IMG/VR virus record: IMGVR_UViG_3300027969_000148
Coordinates: 1-49,305 of that record
Length of the DNA stretch: 49,305 nucleotides
Direction: 5' to 3' (one strand)
From: a virus
Below, one piece after another: positions 1-6,072 of the stretch. The notes under the pieces were generated by a model, which saw nothing but the letters and a program-made list of their open reading frames with translations, was not told where the DNA came from and did not search any database. Every line of letters starts with the position of its first letter. The stretch's first letter is position 1. A program made the translations under genes and the position numbers.

Positions 1-93
1 ATTACAATAACACAACAAATGCAAACTTTAAACATATTACTTACGATAGCAGGAACTGAGGGTAGAGATACAACTTGGAAGCAGATGGTATGA
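1..93 (+). CDS. 3' end of a coding sequence cut by the window edge
   Basis: Frame 1 is open from the first base to a TGA at 91-93 and encodes about 30 residues ending TTWKQMV. It is followed by an intrinsic terminator, which supports its being the true 3' end of a rightward gene. The fragment is too short to assign a function. Confidence 0.6.
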   Translation: MTITQQMQTLNILLTIAGTEGRDTTWKQMV

Positions 94-120
94 TATATAT
101 TTAAGTAAAAAAAATATTCA

Positions 121-154
121 AAAATCCATCTTCAAAAAAGGTGGATTTTTTTTT
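121..154 (+). terminator. Intrinsic terminator after the left-edge gene
   Basis: AAATCCA and TGGATTT arms form a hairpin followed by a run of T. It separates the partial left-edge gene from the promoter at 163-193. Confidence 0.75.
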
Positions 155-162
155 ACATTATA

Positions 163-193
163 TTTGGAGAATTAAAATAAAGTATTATCTTTG
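163..193 (+). promoter_or_regulatory. Bacteroidota-type promoter
   Basis: TTTG at 163-166 and TATCTTTG at 186-193 are 19 bases apart, matching the Bacteroidota -33/-7 consensus. The start codon at 218 lies 24 bases downstream. Confidence 0.75.
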
Positions 194-217
194 TACCGAA
201 TTAAAAATGTAATTATT

Positions 218-367
218 ATGTCGGACAAAAAAACGATGAATGAAGAGTTAGGGATGGAATATTCTCCCATTTTAGGTGTAACATACGGATTGGTAAATGT
301 CACTCCGGAAGAAGACCAAGGACCTGAATACGATAGTGCAGGATTTTCTATAGAAGATAGAGAATAA
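218..367 (+). CDS. Small acidic protein, 49 aa, unknown
   Basis: ATG at 218 opens a 49-residue frame starting MSDKKTMNEELGMEY and ending FSIEDRE, directly downstream of a host-like promoter and upstream of a second one. The protein is acidic and soluble, with no recognisable domain. A longer frame on the opposite strand covers the same bases but has no promoter and crosses this promoter region. I do not recognise the family. Its position at the head of the tRNA array suggests an early small phage protein. Confidence 0.6.
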   Translation: MSDKKTMNEELGMEYSPILGVTYGLVNVTPEEDQGPEYDSAGFSIEDRE

Positions 368-382
368 AAAAAAATTAAAAAG

Positions 383-413
383 TTTGGTATAATAAAATAA
401 AGTATTATCTTTG
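383..413 (+). promoter_or_regulatory. Promoter of the tRNA array
   Basis: TTTG at 383-386 and TATCTTTG at 406-413 with a 19-base spacer. No start codon of note follows. The first product downstream is the tRNA-Glu at 460, so this probably drives the tRNA operon. Confidence 0.75.
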
Positions 414-459
414 TACCATCAAAATGAGATAAGTTATTTGAAATATTGGTAATACACAC

Positions 460-531
460 GCTGCCATCGTCTAACGGTCAGGACATTAGGTTTTCATCCT
501 AAAAATCGGAGTTCGATTCTCCGTGGCAGTA
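460..531 (+). tRNA. tRNA-Glu (UUC)
   Basis: The cloverleaf is clear: acceptor GCTGCCA pairs with TGGCAGT with a G1-U72 wobble, the anticodon stem is TTAGG/CCTAA around loop TTTTCAT, and the T-arm is CGGAG-TTCGATT-CTCCG. CCA is not encoded. It is the first tRNA after the promoter at 383-413. Confidence 0.9.
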
Positions 532-536
532 CTTTT

Positions 537-606
537 GGGTCAGATGACAACGGCAGTCCAACTGATTTGCAATCAGATTGTTTGGGTTCGACTCCCACTG
601 TATCCA
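537..606 (+). tRNA. tRNA-Cys (GCA), irregular acceptor stem
   Basis: The anticodon arm CTGA-TTTGCAA-TCAG gives anticodon GCA, the D-stem is GAC/GTC and the T-arm is TGGG-TTCGACT-CCCA. The acceptor pairs only if a T at 601 bulges: GGGT and CAG pair with ATCC and CTG around it. The discriminator reads A. CCA is not encoded. The fold is close enough to be functional, but the bulge and the four-pair T-stem make it doubtful. Confidence 0.65.
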
Positions 607-617
607 CTTTGAAAAAT

Positions 618-696
618 AGTCCTATGAGCCCCATTGGTAGGGGAATTGCACTGTCACTGCTCTAAAATGAGGGTTCGAAACCCTCTAGGACTGCCA
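618..696 (+). tRNA. tRNA-Asp (GUC)
   Basis: Acceptor AGTCCTA/TAGGACT, discriminator G and an encoded CCA at 694-696. The anticodon loop CTGTCAC is the canonical Asp loop and the T-arm is GAGGG-TTCGAAA-CCCTC. The upper anticodon stem pairs poorly, and the D-arm is C/G rich. Confidence 0.85.
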
Positions 697-759
697 AAAA
701 AAAATATAAATTTCTGTCCCTTTTTAAGGGTTCGAGATATTTATAATAAAAGACATATT

Positions 760-1428
760 ATGAGATATTCTAAAGAAATTTTAGAAAAAATTGTTAATTC
801 ATCTAACAATTATTCGGAAGTGACAAAAAAATTAGGTTTACAACCATTTTACGGTAATAGACAAACAGTTAAAAAATATATTAATTTATTTGAAATTCCT
901 ACAAATCATTTTAGGTTAACATCATCCGGTAGTGGAAATAGGAAAAAGATTGAATTGAAGGATGTTTTAATTAAAGATTCTCAGTATCTATGGACAACTA
1001 ATCTTAAAGAAAGGTTGTATAAAGAAGGTCTTAAAAATAAATGTTGTGAAATTTGTGGTCAAGATGAAAATTGGATGGGTAATAAAATTAGTTTAATTTT
1101 AGACCATATAAATGGTGTTAATAATGACAATAGAATTGAAAATTTAAGAATTGTTTGTCCTAACTGTAATGCAGGATTACCTACTCACGGGGGTAGAAAT
1201 GTGAAACATCTTGATAAAGTTATTCATAAATGTGAATGTGGTAATCCAACTTTTGAAAAAAATAAAAATTGTGTTAAATGTTCTCAAATTAAACAACGTA
1301 AAGTTGAGAGACCTAATTACTTTCAATTGATTGATGAAATTAATTCTTTAGGGTATAGAGGATGTGGAAAAAAATATGGTGTTAGTGATAACACTATTAG
1401 AAAATGGAAAAAAAATTACGAAAAATAA
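760..1428 (+). CDS. HNH homing endonuclease, 222 aa
   Basis: The reading frame is open upstream through the tRNA-Asp, but the ATG at 760 follows a TATTTATA motif (738-745) and avoids that overlap, so I use it. An N-terminal helix-turn-helix-like region (about 1-50) precedes an HNH core: Cys96 and Cys99, the DHING motif at 115-119, the ENLRIVC stretch near 127-133, and Cys133/Cys136. The C-terminal part carries a second Cys cluster near 155-175. This is the composition of free-standing phage HNH homing enzymes, which nick DNA and spread into neighbouring sites. It lies between tRNA genes, a favoured target for such elements. Confidence 0.85.
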   Translation: MRYSKEILEKIVNSSNNYSEVTKKLGLQPFYGNRQTVKKYINLFEIPTNHFRLTSSGSGNRKKIELKDVLIKDSQYLWTTNLKERLYKEGLKNKCCEICGQDENWMGNKISLILDHINGVNNDNRIENLRIVCPNCNAGLPTHGGRNVKHLDKVIHKCECGNPTFEKNKNCVKCSQIKQRKVERPNYFQLIDEINSLGYRGCGKKYGVSDNTIRKWKKNYEK

Positions 1429-1434
1429 TACATC

Positions 1435-1508
1435 GCGAGTGGGGGGCATAGAGTTTCCGCAAGTCTCATAAACTTGACATAAGGCAGGGGCGGTACCTGC
1501 ACTTCGCT
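1435..1508 (+). tRNA. tRNA-like element with Met (CAU) anticodon, probably degenerate
   Basis: A perfect anticodon arm CAAGT-CTCATAA-ACTTG carries the loop found in Met tRNAs. The acceptor pairs GCGA/TCGC and GTG/CAC only around a bulged T. The T-stem GCAGG/CCTGC encloses GGCGGTA instead of the conserved TTC loop, and the D-arm is weak. It may be a decayed tRNA left next to the inserted HNH gene. A complete Met tRNA lies at 3066. Confidence 0.5.
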
Positions 1509-1531
1509 ACTAATTTAATAACTAAATCCGT

Positions 1532-1705
1532 ATGGCTACAGCAGCAAAAAGGTCAAGACAATCAAGAGTATTGTCTATGTTAGAATACCAACTGAAAAGT
1601 GGTGTGAAGACACAAAAGAAAACAAGGGACGTAAAAGTTCCGTTAACAGATTCTGACAAGAGAAGAATCGAAAAAGAGATGGGGATTCTCCAATCTAAGT
1701 TATAA
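1532..1705 (+). CDS. Small basic protein, 57 aa, unknown
   Basis: ATG at 1532 opens 57 codons beginning MATAAKRSRQSRVLSML and ending MGILQSKL, with a TAA at 1703-1705. It is Lys/Arg-rich and predicted largely helical, consistent with nucleic-acid binding, but no family is recognised. It sits inside the tRNA array between two tRNA-like elements. The opposite-strand frame over the same bases is longer but extends into structured RNA and has no initiation context. Confidence 0.6.
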   Translation: MATAAKRSRQSRVLSMLEYQLKSGVKTQKKTRDVKVPLTDSDKRRIEKEMGILQSKL

Positions 1706-1711
1706 AAAAAT

Positions 1712-1786
1712 AGATGAATAGACCGCACCTAGGGTTAGTGATTTAATTAAAGGGTCTCATTCGGTACACAAGTCCGAAGTTCATCT
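1712..1786 (+). other. tRNA-sized structured element, unassigned
   Basis: Seven perfect pairs, AGATGAA (1712-1718) with TTCATCT (1780-1786), close a 75-base element the size of a tRNA. Inside are an AGACC/GGTCT helix and a TTCGG/CCGAA hairpin at the T-arm position. No TTC T-loop or convincing anticodon arm is seen. It directly precedes tRNA-Gly and may be a strongly altered tRNA. Confidence 0.4.
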
Positions 1787-1792
1787 AAACAG

Positions 1793-1867
1793 GCAGATAT
1801 CGTATAGTGGTTATTACTCCAGACTTCCAATCTTGAGACGAGAGTTCGATTCTCTCTATCTGCTCCA
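1793..1867 (+). tRNA. tRNA-Gly (UCC)
   Basis: Acceptor GCAGATA/TATCTGC, discriminator T and an encoded CCA. The anticodon loop CTTCCAA reads UCC, and the T-arm is GAGAG-TTCGATT-CTCTC. All arms are regular. Confidence 0.92.
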
Positions 1868-1871
1868 AATT

Positions 1872-1945
1872 GCCTCTATAGTTTAACGGAAGAACATATC
1901 TCTTCTAAAGATAGAGTCGAGGTTCGAGTCCTCGTAGGGGTACCA
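1872..1945 (+). tRNA. tRNA-Arg (UCU)
   Basis: Acceptor GCCTCTA/TAGGGGT (G-U at the first pair), anticodon arm TATCT-CTTCTAA-AGATA giving UCU, T-arm CGAGG-TTCGAGT-CCTCG, and CCA encoded at 1943-1945. UCU reads AGA, a favoured Arg codon in these AT-rich genes. Confidence 0.92.
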
Positions 1946-2008
1946 TTTTTTTTTGTTATTTCGTTATAATTTTTTATTGACAACAGATGGGTTAAAGTCC
2001 CATCAAAT

Positions 2009-2081
2009 GCCCCGGTGGTGGAACGGTAGACACGCTTGTTTTAGGCACAAGATTTTGAGGGTTCGAGTCCCTCCTGGGGTA
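2009..2081 (+). tRNA. tRNA-Leu (UAG) lacking the long variable arm
   Basis: Acceptor GCCCCGG/CTGGGGT, a typical Leu D-arm (GGTGGAACGGTAGACACG), and anticodon arm CTTGT-TTTAGGC-ACAAG reading UAG. The T-arm is GAGGG-TTCGAGT-CCCTC, with discriminator A. Only five bases (ATTTT) separate the anticodon and T stems, so the class II variable arm normal for bacterial tRNA-Leu is missing. The Leu tRNA at 2537 keeps it. No CCA is encoded. Confidence 0.85.
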
Positions 2082-2099
2082 CAATACATTATCATAACT

Positions 2100-2231
2100 C
2101 GGTGTGATACACCGCCAAACTACCTCCTTAAACAACGTGGGAACTGCGGTTCTCCCAATGTGGCCGAAGTGATGATGTTAAAATAGTAGTTTAAGAGACA
2201 GAGCTGACTTCTACTTTAAAAAAATGCTCTG
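2100..2231 (+). ncRNA. Structured spacer RNA with a predicted H-type pseudoknot
   Basis: Between tRNA-Leu and tRNA-Thr lie a perfect hairpin CGGTGT-GAT-ACACCG (2100-2114) and a hairpin around 2132-2163 (GGGA/TCCC and AC/GT). A pseudoknot follows: AGTAG (2185-2189) pairs with CTACT (2211-2215), while CAGAGC in its loop (2199-2204) pairs with GCTCTG (2226-2231). The last loop is A-rich. The region has no coding frame that avoids tRNA bases. It may be a small ncRNA, a processing signal or decayed tRNA. Confidence 0.45.
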
Positions 2232-2237
2232 CGACAG

Positions 2238-2309
2238 GCTGGTAAAACATAAATGGTGATGTATTCGGTTTGTACCCGAAAAAATGGGGTTCGATTCCTC
2301 ATACCAGCT
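2238..2309 (+). tRNA. tRNA-Thr (UGU)
   Basis: Acceptor GCTGGTA/TACCAGC, anticodon arm TTCGG-TTTGTAC-CCGAA reading UGU, T-arm TGGGG-TTCGATT-CCTCA, discriminator T. CCA is not encoded. It begins six bases after the pseudoknot-forming spacer. Confidence 0.88.
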
Positions 2310-2536
2310 CGAGTCGTTTTTTGTGGGTTCAGTCTGTGAGTTCTGTTTTTCTGTTGTTAAGAAAAATCAGTGGGAAGTGGATAGTTTGTTAGAAGTTTCT
2401 TTGTCTTAAAAGAAAGGATGGTTCGGTTTAGGATGAGATTGACGATACTTATTGGGAAATCTTTCAAAAAAATGGAAAAATGGTAACGACTAACTCAAGT
2501 CAAAGATGGAGAACGTGTCCATCAGTTTTTCCGAAC
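2310..2536 (+). other. Non-coding spacer with several hairpins
   Basis: These 227 bases between two tRNAs hold no supported gene. Hairpins are visible: TTTTTC/GAAAAA near 2350-2375, TTTCTTT/AAAGAAA near 2397-2417, and GATGGA-GAACGTG-TCCATC near 2505-2523. A GTTCGG/CCGAAC pair could span much of the second half. The strand is G/T-rich. I cannot name an RNA family. Confidence 0.35.
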
Positions 2537-2621
2537 ATCCGGGTGGTGGAATGGTATACACGCTAGACTTAAAATCTAGTTTTCTGAAGAGAAATTGAGG
2601 GTTCAAGTCCCTTTCCGGATA
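2537..2621 (+). tRNA. tRNA-Leu (UAA)
   Basis: Acceptor ATCCGGG/TCCGGAT (last pair G-U), anticodon arm CTAGA-CTTAAAA-TCTAG reading UAA, and a normal long variable arm TTTTCTGAAGAGAAA. The T-arm has loop TTCAAGT. Discriminator A, no encoded CCA. The D-arm closely resembles that of the UAG tRNA. Confidence 0.92.
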
Positions 2622-2636
2622 CTAAATATTATCAAT

Positions 2637-2726
2637 ATGGGAAAAAAAATTATTAAGGTAATAAAGATAATACTACTAATAACAGTATTTTTTTTAACTT
2701 GGAGATTTAGACATCATTTTATCTAA
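2637..2726 (+). CDS. Predicted membrane micropeptide, 29 aa
   Basis: ATG at 2637 opens a 29-codon frame: a basic start (MGKKIIKVIK), one hydrophobic segment (IILLITVFFLTW) and a basic tail, ending TAA at 2724-2726. This charge pattern fits a single-pass inner-membrane peptide. It lies 15 bases after tRNA-Leu, and no family can be named. A frame this short can occur by chance in AT-rich DNA. Confidence 0.4.
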   Translation: MGKKIIKVIKIILLITVFFLTWRFRHHFI

Positions 2727-2744
2727 AAAATTAAATTAACTAAT

Positions 2745-2792
2745 ATGAAAAACCAAAACCCGAACTCCACGTAGTACTTGATTATTCAAGTA
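2745..2792 (+). promoter_or_regulatory. Leader mini-ORF followed by a start-occluding hairpin
   Basis: A nine-codon frame (MKNQNPNST, 2745-2774) ends exactly where a hairpin begins: TACTTGA (2775-2781), loop TTAT, TCAAGTA (2786-2792). The hairpin stops two bases before the ATG at 2795. Ribosomes on the mini-ORF could melt the hairpin, so the layout resembles translational coupling or attenuation. This is inference from geometry only. Confidence 0.4.
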
Positions 2793-2794
2793 TT

Positions 2795-3025
2795 ATGACT
2801 CAGAAATTGAGAATTTGGAGAGTAGTTCCCGTTAGAAACGGTGTTCAGGCTCCCACGTTTTTCGTAGAAACTACGGAAGACGGACGTGAGAAGGCAGAAG
2901 AATCTGCGATTAAACAAGCACGAATGAAATCGGGCTTAGGAAAGTTCAAACAATGGAACTTTAGATTGGAGAAACTCTCTGTGAGGGTTGATAAATTTGG
3001 TAGGTATATCAAACACCACCAATAG
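2795..3025 (+). CDS. Small basic protein, 76 aa, unknown
   Basis: ATG at 2795 opens 76 codons starting MTQKLRIWRVVPVRNGVQ and ending DKFGRYIKHHQ. The protein is basic, with alternating beta-like (RIWRVVPV, FFVETT) and helical segments, reminiscent of small RNA-binding or ribosome-associated proteins, but I recognise no family. Its start codon sits directly behind a hairpin (2775-2792). It lies between tRNA genes, so it is probably expressed with the array. The opposite-strand frame here is a shadow. Confidence 0.7.
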   Translation: MTQKLRIWRVVPVRNGVQAPTFFVETTEDGREKAEESAIKQARMKSGLGKFKQWNFRLEKLSVRVDKFGRYIKHHQ

Positions 3026-3065
3026 TTAATCAAGTGTTTTATGGGTACACTAAAAACCCATAAAA

Positions 3066-3141
3066 GTCCTATTAGCTCAGCCCGGTCAGTAGCGGTTCGC
3101 TCATAACGAAAAGGTCACAGGTTCGAATCCTGTATAGGACA
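3066..3141 (+). tRNA. tRNA with CAU anticodon (Met or Ile2)
   Basis: Acceptor GTCCTAT/ATAGGAC, D-stem GCTC-type, anticodon arm TTCG-CTCATAA-CGAA reading CAU, T-arm ACAGG-TTCGAAT-CCTGT, discriminator A. No CCA encoded. Sequence alone does not separate elongator Met from lysidine-modified Ile2. Confidence 0.9.
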
Positions 3142-3188
3142 CAATATAAAGTCATAATTATATTTTTAAATTTTTTATCATTTGTTTT

Positions 3189-3217
3189 AACCCCCACCTT
3201 TAAGTGGGGTTTTTTAT
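3189..3217 (+). terminator. Terminator of the tRNA array
   Basis: CCCCAC (3192-3197) and GTGGGG (3204-3209) form a GC-rich stem followed by seven T. It closes the first tRNA region. Confidence 0.85.
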
Positions 3218-3250
3218 TTACAATAAAATAAATCATCCTTATATTTATTA

Positions 3251-3263
3251 CTGAAACCTTGTT
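3251..3263 (+). repeat. 5' arm of a 13-base inverted repeat flanking the next gene
   Basis: CTGAAACCTTGTT here is the exact reverse complement of AACAAGGTTTCAG at 4418-4430. The two arms bracket the gene at 3356-4405: one just after a TATTTATT motif (3242-3249), the other just before its terminator. The mRNA could therefore form a 5'-3' panhandle. Confidence 0.6.
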
Positions 3264-3355
3264 GCTGAGGTTCTCGTGTCCACAGAGGCATTTGAGTTGG
3301 AATTGATACCAACGAAGAGAAGTTCAATAAACATAAAAAATAAAATAAGGAAATT

Positions 3356-4405
3356 ATGTATTACCAAACAAAAACAGGTACGCCTTGTGCGTACATCTCA
3401 AAAGACAGAAAACGTCTTAAACAATTTGGACAAACTGTCTATCTAAACAACGGGGACGAATTCCAATTGGAATTATTCAACCCATCATCAACCACAGTAT
3501 TAGCGAAAATCAAACTTGACGGAAGTTATATCTCCGGAGGAGGAATTGTTCTTAAACCGGGACAAAGAGTATTTCTTGAGAGATATCTTGACGACGCTCG
3601 TAAATTTAAGTTTGAAACTTATGAGGTTGACGGAACATCAAATGAGGTATTGGATGCCATCGCCGGAAATGGGGATGTTGTTATTGACTTCTTTGATGAA
3701 TATAAACAACCGGTGTTGAATAACCCTATAACTTATGTTGGTGGTTCTTATTTTAATGGAAACACTTACACACCACCTACATATGTTGATAATCCTTACA
3801 CAGTAAATGGGGGTGTATCAACATTCACAACAACAAATGTAAATTATTCATCAACTAATACAGGTGGTATTAGTTTTAATACCGCGTCAAGTAATACTTT
3901 TGCTGGACCAAACATTAGAAGTAAAAGAGGTATATTAAAATCTAAACCTAATTCTCGTAGTGAGGTTACTATGGATATGTTATCTATGGACTCTATTGAA
4001 ACCGGTAGAGTTGAAAAGGGGGGTTCATCTGACCAATCATTTCAAACAGTAAATAAAACTTTTAATCATCACACTTGTGCAACATCGATATGGAAGATTC
4101 TTCCGGTATCACAAAAGGTATACGAGAAACAAGACTTAAAAGTGTATTGTACTAACTGTGGGAAAAAAAGAAAAAAAGATTCCGATAAATTTTGTTCTTC
4201 TTGTGGGAACAAATTCTCAACACAATCTGAAACAAAAATTATATACACCGATAATGTTGATTATATATACGAAGGAAAAAGATATGTTATGTCCGAGTTT
4301 AAACTTACATTAGATAAATTGATTGAGTTACATAAAAACAAAACAATTGTCATAATGAAGTCATCATTATCTGAAAATAGGTTAAGAGCAGTTATAATAG
4401 ATTAA
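3356..4405 (+). CDS. Phage protein with C-terminal zinc ribbon, 349 aa
   Basis: The ATG at 3356 follows a roughly 100-base leader. Residues 1-125 look like a compact beta-rich domain (YLNNGDEFQLELFNPSS and LKPGQRVFLERYLDDARKF). A Ser/Thr/Asn/Gly-rich low-complexity stretch (about 130-195) links it to a C-terminal zinc ribbon (CTNCGKK ... FCSSCGNKF, near 262-287). The fold of the N-terminal part and the function are unknown to me. A virion or DNA/RNA-binding role are both possible. The gene stands alone, with 13-base inverted repeats flanking it and its own terminator. Confidence 0.8.
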   Translation: MYYQTKTGTPCAYISKDRKRLKQFGQTVYLNNGDEFQLELFNPSSTTVLAKIKLDGSYISGGGIVLKPGQRVFLERYLDDARKFKFETYEVDGTSNEVLDAIAGNGDVVIDFFDEYKQPVLNNPITYVGGSYFNGNTYTPPTYVDNPYTVNGGVSTFTTTNVNYSSTNTGGISFNTASSNTFAGPNIRSKRGILKSKPNSRSEVTMDMLSMDSIETGRVEKGGSSDQSFQTVNKTFNHHTCATSIWKILPVSQKVYEKQDLKVYCTNCGKKRKKDSDKFCSSCGNKFSTQSETKIIYTDNVDYIYEGKRYVMSEFKLTLDKLIELHKNKTIVIMKSSLSENRLRAVIID

Positions 4406-4417
4406 AAATAAACAAAT

Positions 4418-4430
4418 AACAAGGTTTCAG
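4418..4430 (+). repeat. 3' arm of the 13-base inverted repeat
   Basis: AACAAGGTTTCAG is complementary to 3251-3263 and lies between the stop codon (4405) and the terminator (4434-4467), so both arms would be in the same transcript. Confidence 0.6.
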
Positions 4431-4433
4431 ATT

Positions 4434-4467
4434 AAATCCATCATTTTTTTTCGTGATGGATTTTTTT
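4434..4467 (+). terminator. Intrinsic terminator
   Basis: AAATCCATCA (4434-4443) pairs with TGATGGATTT (4454-4463), followed by T residues. Confidence 0.85.
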
Positions 4468-4483
4468 ATTTCAAAAATTTGTT

Positions 4484-4491
4484 TATCTTTG
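4484..4491 (+). promoter_or_regulatory. Host-like promoter -7 element
   Basis: TATCTTTG at 4484-4491 lies 17 bases before the ATG at 4509. A clean TTTG is not seen at -33; a T-rich run occupies it. Confidence 0.6.
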
Positions 4492-4508
4492 TATCAAAAT
4501 TAAATAAT

Positions 4509-4979
4509 ATGGAAAATAATATGAAACCCCCTTGTAGAATATATCTTGATGATGTGAGAACACCAACAGGAGATAATTGGATTGTTGTAAGAAATTACGA
4601 TGAATTTGTAATTAAAGTTAATGAGATTGGATTGGAGAATATTGATATAATTTCTTTGGACCACGATTTGGGTGATACCGCGATGAAAGAATATTTTGAT
4701 AATGTTTCTCCAAATTATGAATTAAACTACGATAACATTGAGGAGAAAACCGGGTATGACGCTATTAAATTTTTGGTAGCATTATTTCATAACACAAATG
4801 AGGAAAGATTTAATATGAGTAGAAGTGAAAGAAAGTCTCATAAATTTGTGTTCCCAATTGTGTATGTTCATTCAGCCAATCCAATCGGGGCGAGCAATAT
4901 AATGGGTTTTTGTAACAATTTTTATATGAATGAGGGTCAAGCACAAACTTGTGTGAGAGTCCGAATACCACATAATTAA
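4509..4979 (+). CDS. cREC-type receiver-like protein, 156 aa
   Basis: I start at 4509 because the more upstream ATG in frame lies within the promoter. The protein opens with RIYLDDVRTP (Asp14, Asp15), and after about 35 residues has IISLDHDLGD (Asp51-His52-Asp53), then GYDAIKFL. This pattern, LDDxRxP followed by SLDHDLG, marks the receiver-fold family proposed to process cyclic-phosphate RNA ends (cREC). The catalytic claim for that family is itself a prediction. It fits with the RNA ligases and phosphoesterase that follow. Confidence 0.75.
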   Translation: MENNMKPPCRIYLDDVRTPTGDNWIVVRNYDEFVIKVNEIGLENIDIISLDHDLGDTAMKEYFDNVSPNYELNYDNIEEKTGYDAIKFLVALFHNTNEERFNMSRSERKSHKFVFPIVYVHSANPIGASNIMGFCNNFYMNEGQAQTCVRVRIPHN

Positions 4980-5045
4980 ATAAACATATTGTTAATACGA
5001 ATTTAAAAACTTTTACAAAGTTTAATATATTTATATATAAAAGAT

Positions 5046-6014
5046 ATGGTAACTTGTAAAATTTGTGATAAAGAATTCAATAACTTAAAATCATTATCAA
5101 CACATTTAAATGTTGTTCACTCTCTATTATCTAAAAATTATTACGATAATTTCTTAAAAAAAGATGGTGATGGACAATGTTATGTCTGTGGTGAAGAAAC
5201 AACTTATAGGAATATAAATGTGGGTTACTTAAGTAATTGTTCAATAGAATGTAGGAATAAAAATAAATCAATTAAACGTGATTATTGGAAGGGTAAAAAA
5301 CAATCTGAAAAAACAATAAATAAACGTATAAATAATACTAATCAGATTGAAAAACAAAAAACACTGGAATTAAATAATATTATACGTTATGGTGTTAAAA
5401 ACGTTGCGGAATTAGAAACTATAAAAAATAAAATTAGTGTCTCAAACCAAAATAAAGTAAAAAGTAGAACACCTGAATGGCAACAAAACATTATTAACTC
5501 CAAAAGAACAAATGGTACACTGAATCATAATGATTTAACAAAAAAAAAGATAAGTGATAAACTTAACAAGTATCATCAATATAATTTGGATAGAGAAAAA
5601 TATATAAATACTTCCGGTAATATGAATCATATCTGTGGTTGGTATTGTGGGATGTATTTTAGAAGTTCTTTAGAACTTTCTTTTTTAGTTAATAATAGTG
5701 ATAAAAAATTTGAAACTTGTGAAAAAAATAAATACAAGATAGTATATGAAAAAAATAATAATAAAAAAATATATTATCCTGACTTTACCGATGGAGAATT
5801 TATTTACGAAATTAAACCAAGTAAATTATTGTTATATAAAGATAATGATATAAAAATAAATAAAGGTTTTGAAATTTATGGTGATAAATTTAAAGTTATT
5901 ACTGAAATAATATGTCCTTATATTACTAAATCTAAAATTTTAGAGTTAATAACCGATGGTTCTGTAATTATGAATCAAAAATCTTTGGAAAAACTAAAAA
6001 AATATAATTTTTAA
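5046..6014 (+). CDS. Zinc-finger homing endonuclease with PD-(D/E)XK-like domain, 322 aa
   Basis: Residues 4-25 form a C2H2 finger (C-x2-C-x12-H-x4-H). A second Cys4 cluster (45, 48, 65, 69) follows. The middle has Lys-rich motifs common in DNA-binding parts of mobile endonucleases. The C-terminus shows RSSLEL (206-211), YYPDF (243-247) and YEIKP (254-258), consistent with a Glu ... Asp ... Glu-x-Lys nuclease core of Vsr/very-short-patch-like homing enzymes. A TATTTATA motif lies at 5028-5035. Its codon use is more AT-rich than its neighbours, in line with an inserted selfish gene. The exact family is uncertain. Confidence 0.7.
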   Translation: MVTCKICDKEFNNLKSLSTHLNVVHSLLSKNYYDNFLKKDGDGQCYVCGEETTYRNINVGYLSNCSIECRNKNKSIKRDYWKGKKQSEKTINKRINNTNQIEKQKTLELNNIIRYGVKNVAELETIKNKISVSNQNKVKSRTPEWQQNIINSKRTNGTLNHNDLTKKKISDKLNKYHQYNLDREKYINTSGNMNHICGWYCGMYFRSSLELSFLVNNSDKKFETCEKNKYKIVYEKNNNKKIYYPDFTDGEFIYEIKPSKLLLYKDNDIKINKGFEIYGDKFKVITEIICPYITKSKILELITDGSVIMNQKSLEKLKKYNF

Positions 6015-6046
6015 TTTGGTTATTTATAAAACATTATATATCTTTG
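6015..6046 (+). promoter_or_regulatory. Host-like promoter
   Basis: TTTG at 6015-6018 and TATCTTTG at 6039-6046, 20 bases apart. The ATG at 6073 follows. A TATTTATA motif (6021-6028) lies in the spacer. Confidence 0.75.
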
Positions 6047-6072
6047 TGTCTTAATTATAAAAATAAAAAAAA

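Noticed and set aside
172-459. Leftward 95-residue open frame over the first promoter region
   Set aside because: It covers two clear rightward promoters and the 49-residue gene, and has no promoter or start context of its own.
634-759. Longer N-terminus for the HNH endonuclease
   Set aside because: It would translate through tRNA-Asp; the ATG at 760 gives the normal domain start.
1953-2186. 77-residue frame across tRNA-Leu
   Set aside because: Most of it is tRNA and structured spacer sequence, and the peptide has no protein-like pattern.
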